Positions 26,421 through 35,084 of a stretch of 64,000 nt of DNA are shown here, piece by piece. Within the stretch, counting starts at the first letter, position 1. Each line of letters opens with the position of its first letter. Source of the stretch: an uncultured Clostridia bacterium. Its GTDB lineage: Bacteria; Bacillota; Clostridia; Christensenellales; CAMQZB01. The position numbers were made by a program, and so were the translations under genes. Under the pieces are notes generated by a model that was not told the origin of the DNA, made no database searches, and saw only the letters and a program-made list of their open reading frames with translations. The DNA is taken from positions 1 to 64,000 of the forward strand of contig CAMQZB010000005.1 of NCBI GenBank assembly GCA_947039455.1, in the 5' to 3' direction.

Positions 26421-27122
26421 TTGTATTTTAACGGATTACTAAGTTTTTTCAATCGTGTTTGTTTCTTTACTTCTTATGTTGGTACTGGGGGATCTTTTCC
26501 TCAACCACTAAGCAAAGAAGAAGAGGCAGAATGCTTGAAAAAAGCGAAAGAAGGTCATGAGGAATCAAAAGAAATTTTAATTCGTCACAACCTTAGGCTG
26601 GTTGCTCATATCGTAAAAAAATATACCAACCAAGGGGAAGTCGATGATTTGATTTCCATAGGTTCTATTGGTCTTATCAAGGGGATTAATTCCTACGAAT
26701 ACGGTCGTGGAACAGTGCTTGCTACATATATTGCTCGTTGTGTGGAAAATGAAATTCTTATGCACCTTCGTGCTACTAAAAAACTGAGAAACAATATTTC
26801 AATGCATGAGAGTATCGGTCGTGACAAAGACGGCAACGAACTTGAAATTGTTGACTTGCTCTATACTGAGGAAGACGTGGTTTTTCGTGTGGTTGACGAT
26901 ACCTTGCAACGTGAATGGATCTTGAAAATTATGAAAAAAGTTCTTAATTCTCGTGAATACGAAATCATGTGTATGCGGTACGGTCTTAATGGGGAGTTTC
27001 AAAAAACTCAACGTGAAACAGCTGAACTAATGAAAATTAGTCGTAGTTATATTAGCAGAATTGAAAAAAAGGCTATCGAAAAATTGAAAGAACGCCTAAT
27101 TTTAGAAAAATATGACTTTTAA
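26421..27122 (+). CDS. sigK: RNA polymerase sporulation sigma factor, pro-sigma-K
   Basis: Late mother-cell sigma factor. The 233 residues include a hydrophobic N-terminal pro-sequence (about residues 1-25) ahead of SFPQPLS, where Bacillus pro-sigma-K is cut by SpoIVFB. Region 2 reads IRHNLRLVAHIVKKY and DDLISIGSIGLIKGI, and region 4 reads QRETAELMKISRSYISRIEKKA. The start is TTG at 26421, with GGAGGT ending 9 nt upstream. The gene is continuous: no skin-type element interrupts it. The terminator follows immediately. Confidence 0.95.
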   Translation: MYFNGLLSFFNRVCFFTSYVGTGGSFPQPLSKEEEAECLKKAKEGHEESKEILIRHNLRLVAHIVKKYTNQGEVDDLISIGSIGLIKGINSYEYGRGTVLATYIARCVENEILMHLRATKKLRNNISMHESIGRDKDGNELEIVDLLYTEEDVVFRVVDDTLQREWILKIMKKVLNSREYEIMCMRYGLNGEFQKTQRETAELMKISRSYISRIEKKAIEKLKERLILEKYDF

Positions 27123-27151
27123 AGAGAGAAAATTAATTTTTTCTCTCTTTT
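27120..27151 (+). terminator. Terminator of sigK
   Basis: The stem AAAGAGAGAAAA with TTTTCTCTCTTT has a short loop, begins at the sigK stop codon and is followed by TTTTCC. Confidence 0.8.
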
Positions 27152-27155
27152 CCTA

Positions 27156-27184
27156 TTGAAAAAAAAGAAAATATAGAGTATAAT
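27156..27184 (+). promoter_or_regulatory. Promoter of the PAP2 gene
   Basis: TTGAAA (27156-27161) and TATAAT (27179-27184) have a 17-bp spacer; the ATG is 35 bp downstream behind AAGGAG. Confidence 0.75.
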
Positions 27185-27218
27185 TAATATAGGATATATT
27201 ATCTATAAGGAGAATTGA

Positions 27219-28067
27219 ATGGTAACAGAAATTGGTTTGAAAATCGTAAAAGGCGTTCAAAGTATCAGTAATGGTTTTTTTGATGTATTTTTTAATACAG
27301 TTACAATGTTTGGCGAAGAGGCTTTAATCATTTTATTGCTTGTTGTAATTTATTTTGCGGTGAACAAAAGATTTGGAGAATATTTAGGTTATTCCATTAT
27401 TTCTTCAATGCTTGTAAACACAGCTATAAAAAATACATTTAAGGCAAGTCGTCCTTTCGAAGTTGACGACACTATAATAAATTTGCGTCCAGAAACATCT
27501 GGTGGATTTTCTTTCCCAAGTGGACACACCCAAAGTTCAACAACGGTTTTTGCGTCAATTTATAATTACTGCAAAAAGAACTACCTTCTTATGATAGCAT
27601 TGGTGGTAGGGTCACTTGTGGCACTTTCAAGGTTGTATCTAGGTGTTCATTTCCCGAAAGATGTAATAGTGGGTTTCGCTCTAGCATTTCTAATTTCAGC
27701 TTTGACATATTTTCTTTATAACAAATTTGAAAAAAAGAAAATTACTCTTTTTGTGATTACAGGACTTGGTTTTGCACCATTCTTGTTTTTAGCGAAAACT
27801 AATGATTTTATTACTATCTACGCTTTGTATTGGGGATTTGTGCTAGGAGTTTTTATTGAAAACAAGTACGTTAATTTTCAAGATACAACTAATAACTTAA
27901 ATCGTTTATTACGAGTTTTGATTGCACTAGTTTCTGTACTAATAGTATATTTTGTACTAAAATTTGTGTTTCCAGACAACAATATTTTCCGTTTCATAAG
28001 ATACACTTGTGTGTCATTTGTAGCTATAGGTATTGTGCCAATAGTAATTAAAAAGTTGAATTTATAA
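27219..28067 (+). CDS. PAP2 family membrane phosphatase
   Basis: The 282-residue integral membrane protein carries the lipid phosphatase signature in three parts: KNTFKASRPF, PSGHTQSST and SRLYLGVHFPKDV. There are about seven membrane segments, with two or three extra ones after the phosphatase core (about residues 180-282). Likely substrates are undecaprenyl pyrophosphate or phosphatidic acid, with the active site facing outward. It has its own promoter. The specific lipid cannot be told. Confidence 0.88.
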   Translation: MVTEIGLKIVKGVQSISNGFFDVFFNTVTMFGEEALIILLLVVIYFAVNKRFGEYLGYSIISSMLVNTAIKNTFKASRPFEVDDTIINLRPETSGGFSFPSGHTQSSTTVFASIYNYCKKNYLLMIALVVGSLVALSRLYLGVHFPKDVIVGFALAFLISALTYFLYNKFEKKKITLFVITGLGFAPFLFLAKTNDFITIYALYWGFVLGVFIENKYVNFQDTTNNLNRLLRVLIALVSVLIVYFVLKFVFPDNNIFRFIRYTCVSFVAIGIVPIVIKKLNL

Positions 28068-28163
28068 AGAATACAGCAAGATAAAATCATATATAAAAAA
28101 TAATATCGCATTCATGTGATAACAAAATAAATTATAATAAAATAGGATATACAGGAGATTAAA

Positions 28164-29651
28164 ATGAATAGAGATAACATGGATAACAATATGACAAACG
28201 CCACACTACGCAAATATCAATCACCAATGGGTTCTGAAATGGAAATTTTAAATTCACTTACTAACGGACTTTTAAGTGTTCATGAAGAAGTTGGATATTT
28301 AAAAGAACATTTTCTAAATTTACACGACAATCAAAGCGGTTTCATCAACAAAGAAGTGAAGGTAGGCTCAGTTTCTCTTTCTCCAGAAGACGGAAAAAGA
28401 TTAAAAGAAATGTCTGATAATATCATTAGATTGTACGGCGAAGTTAAAGAATTAAAGAAAGAAAATGAAACTTTCTTGACTGAAACTGTTGAACAACTTG
28501 GTAGACAATCTCACGAACAATTTGTGGACATGACCAAAGAAGTTTTCACTATGGAAAAAATAGTTGAAAACATGAAAGGTCAAATTGCTAAAGATATTTT
28601 CAATTCAATTTCTCAAAAATTCGATAACGAATTTTTTGGTTCAGATTCTATGGTTACGAAAGTTGTTTCAAACATCGTAGAGAGTGTAGAGAGAAAAATT
28701 GAAATGAAATTTGCTGACGTTTTCGTAACGTTGAACAATATGCAACACCAAATGAATGATAATATGTTGAACATCACTGCAAAAATTGAAGACACTTTCC
28801 AAAAAAATGTGGAACAAGCAAACTATAATTTTAATGAAGTTCAATGTAATCTTAACGATCAATTTGCGGAAGTGAAATCATACATAAACAGTTCATATTC
28901 TCAAATTAAAAACAAAATTGATCTTGATTCTGAATCTAATAATGACTTCATGAGCAAAATGCAAATTGAAATGCGTGCTCAAAACAATAAAATTGATATT
29001 CTTGTTCGTTCATCTCTTGCTACGAAACCGCTTAACACTGAACTTCTTGAAAATACTCTTGAAGCTTTGAATGATAAAATTGTGCAATTAAATACTAACG
29101 GTGTCCCAAGAACTAGCCAAGACGGTTCACCTTGCGACGCGCCTATCAGTCCATACACTAACAGCGATTTAGAAAGAAAATTAGAATCAATTTTTGATGA
29201 TATTACTAATAAATTTGACTACAAATTTGCCTTAATTCACGGTGAGATTATTACTTTACAAGATAATGTTGAAAAAGAAATTCCAAGACTTATTAAAGAA
29301 ACTGTTGCGTCAACACTAATTTATCAAGATGACGAAAAAATTAAAGGATTGCTTGAAAAAATATCTAACCAAGTTGGTTTAGATAATATGGAGAAATCTA
29401 CAAAAATCAATGAAATCACAAGTGAAATACACAACCTGAAAAATCAAATGAAAGATGATTCACTTGGTAATATCGATGAAGATATGTCTCAATCTTTCTC
29501 AAGTTTGAGAGGGGAGCTAGATAATCTTTCTAAACTTATTGTTGATTCTAAAGATGAGTTAAATTCAAACACTAGCGATTCAGTACCATCTTCAATAAGC
29601 AATATTTCAGAAGAACTAAAAAATCTATCGAAAAACATGTTCGAATTATAA
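28164..29651 (+). CDS. Hypothetical coiled-coil protein
   Basis: The 495-residue protein is not recognised. It lacks a signal or membrane segment and is rich in Asn, Lys, Glu and Ser. Long stretches have heptad-like spacing (about residues 65-240, 265-330 and 355-495). The N-terminus reads MNRDNMDNNMTNATLRKY, and the C-terminal third carries repeated EELKNLSK/ELDNLSK-like pieces. There is a good ribosome site (AGGAG) and a short gap to the hydrolase downstream. It could be a filament, scaffold or surface-layer-associated protein; nothing in the sequence decides this. Confidence 0.75.
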   Translation: MNRDNMDNNMTNATLRKYQSPMGSEMEILNSLTNGLLSVHEEVGYLKEHFLNLHDNQSGFINKEVKVGSVSLSPEDGKRLKEMSDNIIRLYGEVKELKKENETFLTETVEQLGRQSHEQFVDMTKEVFTMEKIVENMKGQIAKDIFNSISQKFDNEFFGSDSMVTKVVSNIVESVERKIEMKFADVFVTLNNMQHQMNDNMLNITAKIEDTFQKNVEQANYNFNEVQCNLNDQFAEVKSYINSSYSQIKNKIDLDSESNNDFMSKMQIEMRAQNNKIDILVRSSLATKPLNTELLENTLEALNDKIVQLNTNGVPRTSQDGSPCDAPISPYTNSDLERKLESIFDDITNKFDYKFALIHGEIITLQDNVEKEIPRLIKETVASTLIYQDDEKIKGLLEKISNQVGLDNMEKSTKINEITSEIHNLKNQMKDDSLGNIDEDMSQSFSSLRGELDNLSKLIVDSKDELNSNTSDSVPSSISNISEELKNLSKNMFEL

Positions 29652-29667
29652 AAGGAAGTGATTGATA

Positions 29668-30612
29668 ATGTCAGCATTTATAACAATTTTATGGATACTT
29701 TTATATGCGTTACTTATTCTATTCACGTGTACTTTCATTCTTTCTGTGGTAGCACTTCGTGTGACTTTCCGCAAAGAAAATAAGGGTTATGATAATAGAA
29801 TTTACGTCGAAACTATGAACGGTAACCTTGACTATTCTTGGTATGAAAAATTACCTAAAGAAACATTTCAACTTAAATCTAAACACCAGTACCATATTTA
29901 CGGAGAAATTTTACGCAATGATGTGCAAACAGATAAAACAGTAGTAATTATGCACGGCTATGGAGCTAATTTAATTGTCAGTCTGAAATATGCAAGAATT
30001 TTTCTTGAAAGAGGATTTAATGTAATTGTTTTTGATAACACTAACTGTGGAAAAAGTGGTGGACGAAGAACTTTTATGGGGTTTAAAGAAATCGACGATT
30101 TAACTTCAGTTATCGCAAAAGCTAGATCAGTTTTTGGGGAAAATGCACCAATAGGTCTTCACGGAGAATCTATGGGTTGTGCAACTGTTACTAAGTATTT
30201 AGAGCGTGATCCTAACATCAAATTCGTTGTTGCGGATTGTGGTTTCTCTAATCTATTTGAGCAATTTGCATTTACGTTAGGTAGCAAATATCATATTCCA
30301 AGAATTCCAGTTACCTACTTTTCATCACTGCTTTGTAAAATTAGATTCGGCTTCTTCCTTAGTGAGTTTTCACCACTAGAAGCTATGCAAAATGCTGATG
30401 GATATTCTAACATTCCTATGCTTTTCATTCACGGTGAACTTGATGATGTTGTGCCTTGCTCTTGCGTTTATGAACTTTATAATGCGAAAAAAGGTAGCAA
30501 ACAACTTGCGGTCTATCCTCAAGCACATCACGCTAGGTGCGTTCTTAAAGACAAAGATAGATATCTAGCTGATATTGATAGTTTCCTTGCTGGTATTGAT
30601 AATATTTGTTAG
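29668..30612 (+). CDS. Membrane-anchored alpha/beta hydrolase
   Basis: The 314-residue serine hydrolase has an N-terminal membrane helix (about residues 4-27). Oxyanion region MHGYGANL, nucleophile elbow HGESMGCA, acid HGELDDVVP and histidine QAHHARC follow. It resembles the YqkD/BAAT-like serine aminopeptidase S33 group. ATG 29668 is chosen, with GGAAGTG ending 7 nt upstream. It is probably co-transcribed with the coiled-coil gene 16 bp before it. The substrate is unknown. Confidence 0.87.
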   Translation: MSAFITILWILLYALLILFTCTFILSVVALRVTFRKENKGYDNRIYVETMNGNLDYSWYEKLPKETFQLKSKHQYHIYGEILRNDVQTDKTVVIMHGYGANLIVSLKYARIFLERGFNVIVFDNTNCGKSGGRRTFMGFKEIDDLTSVIAKARSVFGENAPIGLHGESMGCATVTKYLERDPNIKFVVADCGFSNLFEQFAFTLGSKYHIPRIPVTYFSSLLCKIRFGFFLSEFSPLEAMQNADGYSNIPMLFIHGELDDVVPCSCVYELYNAKKGSKQLAVYPQAHHARCVLKDKDRYLADIDSFLAGIDNIC

Positions 30613-30630
30613 GTTTTTTCGTAAGTTAGA

Positions 30631-30679
30631 TGGGGCTATTTGCCCCAAACCCCAACAAGGGGCTTGAGCCCCTTGACCC
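30631..30679 (+). repeat. R1 double-hairpin element, plus orientation
   Basis: The element runs from GGGGCTATTTGCCCC to CCCCTTGACCC, starting about 20 bp after the hydrolase stop. Its two hairpins could help end transcription, although the T run is weak. Confidence 0.8.
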
Positions 30680-30771
30680 GCTTAGTTGATAGTTTTTATT
30701 GCTGTGCATAGGTTGGGGGGTGAGTGATTAACTTATTTGATTTAGCTATATTATTTATTAAATTGAATTTT

Positions 30772-30803
30772 GAAAACCCTGTCATATGACAGGGTTTTCT
30801 TTT
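30772..30803. terminator. Terminator-like perfect hairpin
   Basis: GAAAACCCTGTCA with TGACAGGGTTTTC forms a perfect inverted repeat with a T-rich 3' side. It is about 160 bp past the hydrolase gene. Confidence 0.75.
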
Positions 30804-30928
30804 GTTGATAAACTGTAATTAAAATACTATATAATTTGTAAATGATTTATGTAAAATGTATTCAAAGCATTTCAAACTCTTAATAATACTACAGTATTTC
30901 AAGATGAAATTAAAAAATAAAAAACTCG

Positions 30929-31335
30929 CCAAAGAAAGGCAACGAAAATACTTCCCCAACAAAAATACACACCCACAAAGAGGGTCAAGGGGCTCAAGCC
31001 CATTGTTGGGGTATGGGGCGAATAGCCCATCTAATTAATTAACAAATCAAATAATAAAAAATAAATCAAAAGATACATGCCAAAGAAAGGCAACGAAAAT
31101 TTTTACCCAATAAAAATACACACCCACAAAGAGGGTCAAGGGGCTCAAGCCCATTGTTGGGGTTTGGGGCAAATAGCCCATCTAATTAATTAACAAATCA
31201 AAAAATAAAAAATAAATCAAAAGATACATGCCAAAGAAAGGCAACGAAAATTTTTACCCAATAAAAATACACACCAACAAAGAGGGTCAAGGGGCTCAAG
31301 CCCCTTGTTGGGGTATGGGGCGAATAGCCCCATCT
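30929..31335 (-). repeat. 151-bp tandem repeat array (about 2.7 units), each with a minus-oriented R1
   Basis: Units start with CCAAAGAAAGGCAACGAAAA at 30929, 31080 and 31231, a constant 151-bp period. Each contains an R1 copy in minus orientation (30982-31030, 31133-31181 and 31284-31332). The units differ by a few bases. No gene is present; a 60-codon frame at 30856-31038 is an accident of the repeat. The gap 30613-31371 otherwise holds nothing recognisable. Confidence 0.85.
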
Positions 31336-31350
31336 AACTAAACAAACAAA

Positions 31351-31390
31351 CCAAAAAAAAGCTAAAATTAATTAAATTAATTTTAGCTTT
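31351..31390 (-). terminator. Terminator overlapping the end of pdxK
   Basis: Read on the minus strand, AAAGCTAAAATTAA pairs with TTAATTTTAGCTTT and is followed by eight T. The hairpin includes the last codons and stop of the pyridoxal kinase gene. Confidence 0.75.
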
Positions 31391-32211
31391 TGCATTAACA
31401 TAGGCATACATTGTTCGAATGCAACACCGAAGCGTTGATCTGTTTTGTAGTGATATGTTTTTTCGATAGCTGATTTAGTAATATCGCAAGCAATTTGTGT
31501 AGATGAGATAATGCTTTCATCTAGCAAAAGTGAGCCAGTAAGAACACTAGCAAAAACATCGCCAGTACCGTGATAGAACCCATTGATTTTATCGGCGTAA
31601 ACAAAACTTGTGGTTTGAGTATTTGCGTCATAAATTCCAGCACCAAGAAGATTATCTTTGGCAACACCAGTTAGAATAACACTTGCATTGGAATAGATGT
31701 GTAGCTTATTCAGTACATCTATGTAATATTCTTCGTTGGGAGCGGTAGGGTAGTCGATGTTTAGTATTAGACTAGCTTCAGTTAGGTTGGGTATAATTAT
31801 GTCAGCTTTTTTAGTTAAAGTAGCAAGTTCTTGAGCGAATGCTGTGTCAAAACCGCTGTATAATTTTCCACCGTCGCCCATAACGGGATCAACGATTATT
31901 TGTGTTGTTGGGGTTTTAAAAGTATCTATGATTTGTTTCACCATGTCGATTTGCTTGATACTTCCAAGATAGCCAGTGTAGATTGCATCGAACTTGATGT
32001 TCAGTGATTTCCAGTGATTGATTATTGGTAGTAGATCGGTTGTTAAATCATTGAAAGTGTAATTAGTGAAACCGCCTGTGTGAGTTGATAAAACTGCTGT
32101 TGGAAGCACTGTTGTAGTGTGTCCGCAAGCTGATAAAATTGGTAGGGCAACGGTTAGCGAGCACTTGCCAAAGCAAGATATATCGTGTATTGCCAAAATG
32201 TTTTTTTGCAT
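31372..32211 (-). CDS. pdxK: Pyridoxal/pyridoxamine kinase
   Basis: It phosphorylates B6 vitamers to salvage PLP. The 279-residue ribokinase-fold protein has SCFGKCSLTVALPILSACG near the N-terminus, TGYLGS, VDPVMGDGGKLYSG, IPNLTEASLI and the anion-hole motif GFYHGTGDVFAS. AAGGAG precedes the ATG. It lies 57 bp downstream of tcdA on the same strand, so the two may share a transcript. PLP-dependent enzymes such as the class V aminotransferase in the window would use its product. Confidence 0.92.
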   Translation of the reverse strand: MQKNILAIHDISCFGKCSLTVALPILSACGHTTTVLPTAVLSTHTGGFTNYTFNDLTTDLLPIINHWKSLNIKFDAIYTGYLGSIKQIDMVKQIIDTFKTPTTQIIVDPVMGDGGKLYSGFDTAFAQELATLTKKADIIIPNLTEASLILNIDYPTAPNEEYYIDVLNKLHIYSNASVILTGVAKDNLLGAGIYDANTQTTSFVYADKINGFYHGTGDVFASVLTGSLLLDESIISSTQIACDITKSAIEKTYHYKTDQRFGVAFEQCMPMLMQKLKLI

Positions 32212-32268
32212 AGTTCTCCTTTTTAGTGTTGGATTAGTGTAGTTTGAAAATATTTATATAGTAATATA

Positions 32269-33012
32269 TTATGTGTTTTCCGTTAAAACTATATCAGGTT
32301 TCTTCAAAAAATCTCGTATAACTTCTTCAGCTATCATAAGTCCAGCCACCGAAGGAACGTAAGGCAAACTTCCGGTAGTGGCACGCAATCTCTTGCCGTC
32401 TTCGCCAGTAGTTCCAAGGTTCACAAGTGGTGGTGCTGTTGAATATAGCACTCGGAGTTTGGGAATTCTTCTAGCTTTCAACTCCTTTCTCATAACTTTC
32501 GCAAGTGGACAAACTTTGGTTTTTGAAATATCAGATATAACAAACCCTTTTGAAGTGTACTTGTTTCCAGTGCCCATAACAGATAGTATTGGGATGTTGT
32601 TTTCACCTGCAAGCTTAGCTAAATATATTTTCGCCAAAATGGTATCAATAGCATCAATAATGTAATCGTATTCAAGCAAATTATAGTTAAATTCTCTATC
32701 AGGAAGGAAAAAAGCTTTAGAAGTTTTTACTATAGCTTTAGGATTAATGTCTAAAATACGCTGTTCCATCACGTCGACTTTTAATTTGCCAACGGTGGAA
32801 TGGAGCGCAATAATTTGTCTATTAATATTAGAAGCTTTCACAACATCGTCGTCAACAAGCAAAAATTCGCCAACGCCACTTCGAGCCAACGCCTCCGCTA
32901 CGAATGAACCAACTCCGCCAATACCAAAAATAACCACTTTTTTACTAGCGATAATCCCCGTACTTTCCGTGCCTAATAATATTTCACTTCTTTCAAATAT
33001 GTTATCTTTCAT
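32269..33012 (-). CDS. tcdA: tRNA threonylcarbamoyladenosine dehydratase TcdA
   Basis: The 247-residue E1-like (ThiF/MoeB) protein cyclises t6A37 to ct6A in tRNA using ATP. It has FERSEILLG, the nucleotide loop VVIFGIGGVGSFVAEALARSGVG, DDDVVKASNINRQ, DAIDTILAK, and a C-terminal TTGSLPYVPSVAG. ATG 33012 gives the usual family start; the upstream in-frame ATG at 33048 is less likely. TsaE and TsaB, which make its substrate, are elsewhere in the window. No E1-type catalytic cysteine is needed by this group. Confidence 0.92.
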   Translation of the reverse strand: MKDNIFERSEILLGTESTGIIASKKVVIFGIGGVGSFVAEALARSGVGEFLLVDDDVVKASNINRQIIALHSTVGKLKVDVMEQRILDINPKAIVKTSKAFFLPDREFNYNLLEYDYIIDAIDTILAKIYLAKLAGENNIPILSVMGTGNKYTSKGFVISDISKTKVCPLAKVMRKELKARRIPKLRVLYSTAPPLVNLGTTGEDGKRLRATTGSLPYVPSVAGLMIAEEVIRDFLKKPDIVLTENT

Positions 33013-33118
33013 AATACTAATTATATGGCTATTTGCAAAAAAGGTCAAGGAAATTAAGGCAAATTTTCAATAGTATATTACAAGAAAGTCACTGAAATGA
33101 AATATTTTCAAATATTAC

Positions 33119-33147
33119 TTGCAAAAGATATTTTTTTCATATATAAT
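33119..33147 (+). promoter_or_regulatory. Promoter of deoD
   Basis: TTGCAA (33119-33124) and TATAAT (33142-33147) have a 17-bp spacer, with the ATG 50 bp downstream. Confidence 0.75.
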
Positions 33148-33196
33148 ATATAGTATAAATAAATTGAAAATAAACGCACTAAGGAGATTTAATATT

Positions 33197-33913
33197 ATGT
33201 CAATTCCTACACCTCATATTACAGCCAAGATGGGCGACTTCGCAAAGACAGTTTTAATGCCAGGAGATCCATTGAGAGCAAAATTCATAGCAGAAACATT
33301 TTTGGAAAATTCAGTATTAGTTAATAACGTACGTGGAATTCAAGGCTACACTGGAACTTATAAAGGTAAAAGAGTATCAGTTATGGCAAGCGGAATGGGA
33401 ATCCCTTCAATGGGTATTTACTCATACGAGCTTTTCAATTTCTATGGAGTTGAAAGTATTATCAGAATCGGTTCAGCAGGAGCTATTGCACCTGATTTGA
33501 AACTTCGTGATATCGTTGTTGGCGTGGGTTCATGTACTGATTCAAACTACGTTCACCAATTCAACTTACCAGGAAACTATGCTCCAATTGCGTCATATGA
33601 ACTTGTAAGAAAAGCGGACGATAAAGCAAGAGAGCTTGGAATTTCTAACATTCGTTTCGGAAATCTTTATGCTTCAGATACATTCTATGATGATGCACAA
33701 AGTTTAGCTGCTTGGAAGAAAATGAACAACGTTTTAGCAGTAGAAATGGAATCAGCAGCACTTTATATGAACGCTGCTCGTGCAAACAAAAAAGCACTTG
33801 CTATTTGTACCATTTCAGATTGCCCGTTCACTGGCGAGGCTTGTACAGCTGAAGAACGTCAATCAACATTCAAAACTATGATGGAACTAGCTTTAGAAGT
33901 TGCTGAAGACTAA
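33197..33913 (+). CDS. deoD: Purine-nucleoside phosphorylase (hexameric DeoD type)
   Basis: It splits purine (deoxy)nucleosides with phosphate. The 238-residue protein has TPHITAKMGDFAKTVLMPGDPLRAKFIA, GMGIPSMGIYSYEL, RIGSAGAI and the base-site VEMESAALY followed by CTISDCP. The start is the ATG at 33197 behind AAGGAG; the frame is open further upstream but the promoter lies there. It works in the same salvage route as deoC. Confidence 0.96.
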   Translation: MSIPTPHITAKMGDFAKTVLMPGDPLRAKFIAETFLENSVLVNNVRGIQGYTGTYKGKRVSVMASGMGIPSMGIYSYELFNFYGVESIIRIGSAGAIAPDLKLRDIVVGVGSCTDSNYVHQFNLPGNYAPIASYELVRKADDKARELGISNIRFGNLYASDTFYDDAQSLAAWKKMNNVLAVEMESAALYMNAARANKKALAICTISDCPFTGEACTAEERQSTFKTMMELALEVAED

Positions 33914-33934
33914 TCTGTTTTATTAAGAAACTAA

Positions 33935-33979
33935 AGACTAACTAATTGTGATTAATTCTCAATTAGTTAGTCTTTTTTT
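33935..33979 (+). terminator. Terminator of deoD
   Basis: A 13-bp stem, AGACTAACTAATT with AATTAGTTAGTCT, is followed by TTTTTT. Confidence 0.88.
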
Positions 33980-34069
33980 GTAGTTCAAGTAGTTGCAAAA
34001 TGCCATGTGGTTTGTTATAATCATGAGAGCAAGTAAGGAAAATTACTGAAATTGAAAGGAAGAAGTGTT

Positions 34070-34924
34070 ATGGTTAAAAGTTATAAGGGTGAGCTGTTAT
34101 TAGTTATTGCGGCAATAATGTGGAGTACGGGTGGGTTGTTTATCAAAATGCTACCTGATTTAAGTGGAATTGTTATTAATGGACTACGTTCATTTATTGC
34201 GTTTTTTGCTTTACTAATTATTGGCGGAAAAATCCCTAAATTTAATAAAACCATTGTTATGGCAGGTATTGCACAATGCGCTTGCTTGACGTTTTACGTT
34301 ATGGCAAATAAATACACAACTTCCGCTAATGCAATAGTTATGCAAAATACAGCACCTATTTTTGTTATGATTATGATGAGTATTGCATTGAAGAAAATGC
34401 CGAAACTTATTGAAATTGGTATATTATTAATTGCTTTTTCTGGTATTGTATTTATATTTATGGATCAAATGAACGGTGGTGGAATTTTAGGTAATATACT
34501 TGGGGTTTTAGCAGGCATTTCTATCGCTACAATGTTTTTTCTAAACGGAAGAAAAGATGCTGACGCACATGCTTCAAGTACTCTTGGTTTCTTTTTAAGT
34601 TTTATAATAGCGATACCTTTTTACTTTCAAATCGAAGTTTTTGGACCATCGGAAATCATGCCACTTTTAGGATTAGGTATAATTCAATTAGGTATTCCTT
34701 ACTACATTTTCTCAATAGGAGTGAAAACAACAACACCTACTACTGTGTCTTTTATTGCATTGATTGAAGCAATTCTAAATCCGATTTGGGTATTCTTTTT
34801 AGTGGGGGAATTGCCAGGAGTATTTGGAATTATTGGGTTTGTGATGGTTTTAGCTTGTGTTATTGCAAATATAATGTACGAAAAAAATAAAAAGAAAAGT
34901 CCTCTTTTACAAGAAATTAAGTAG
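34070..34924 (+). CDS. DMT superfamily (EamA) transporter
   Basis: The 284-residue membrane protein has ten hydrophobic segments arranged as two EamA repeats. The first opens ELLLVIAAIMWSTGGLFIK; the second half contains IEAILNPIWVFFLVGE, a typical EamA signature before the last two helices. Members move amino acids, nucleobases or other metabolites. ATG 34070 is selected, preceded by AAGGAAGAAG. It is a single-gene unit with its own terminator, and the cargo is unknown. Confidence 0.9.
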   Translation: MVKSYKGELLLVIAAIMWSTGGLFIKMLPDLSGIVINGLRSFIAFFALLIIGGKIPKFNKTIVMAGIAQCACLTFYVMANKYTTSANAIVMQNTAPIFVMIMMSIALKKMPKLIEIGILLIAFSGIVFIFMDQMNGGGILGNILGVLAGISIATMFFLNGRKDADAHASSTLGFFLSFIIAIPFYFQIEVFGPSEIMPLLGLGIIQLGIPYYIFSIGVKTTTPTTVSFIALIEAILNPIWVFFLVGELPGVFGIIGFVMVLACVIANIMYEKNKKKSPLLQEIK

Positions 34925-34947
34925 TTATAAACTGAATAAATGGGAGA

Positions 34948-34985
34948 AAGTGTAGTAAATTATCGTTTAGTACACTTTTTTTATT
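34948..34985 (+). terminator. Terminator of the DMT transporter gene
   Basis: AGTGTAGTAAA and TTTAGTACACT form a stem with one mismatch, followed by a T run. Confidence 0.75.
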
Positions 34986-35016
34986 GAATTTATTTGAACT
35001 GTTTTTCAATTGAGTA

Positions 35017-35045
35017 TTGACAACAAGCACTTTTTGCACTATAAT
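35017..35045 (+). promoter_or_regulatory. Promoter of the cytidylate-kinase-like operon
   Basis: TTGACA (35017-35022) and TATAAT (35040-35045) have a 17-bp spacer, a consensus sigma-A promoter. The ATG follows 39 bp later. Confidence 0.85.
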
Positions 35046-35084
35046 ATATACATATGGAAAAAATTATAGGGTTGGAGGATAAGA

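Noticed and set aside
26421-27122. skin-like interruption of sigK
   Set aside because: The reading frame is continuous from the pro-sequence to region 4.
30856-31038. 60-codon frame and similar frames inside R1 arrays (also 52435-52761 and 56729-56956)
   Set aside because: They arise from R1 repeats and are not conserved as proteins among repeat copies.
30929-31335. Tandem array considered as a CRISPR
   Set aside because: The whole 151-bp unit is repeated with no variable spacers, and no cas gene is present.
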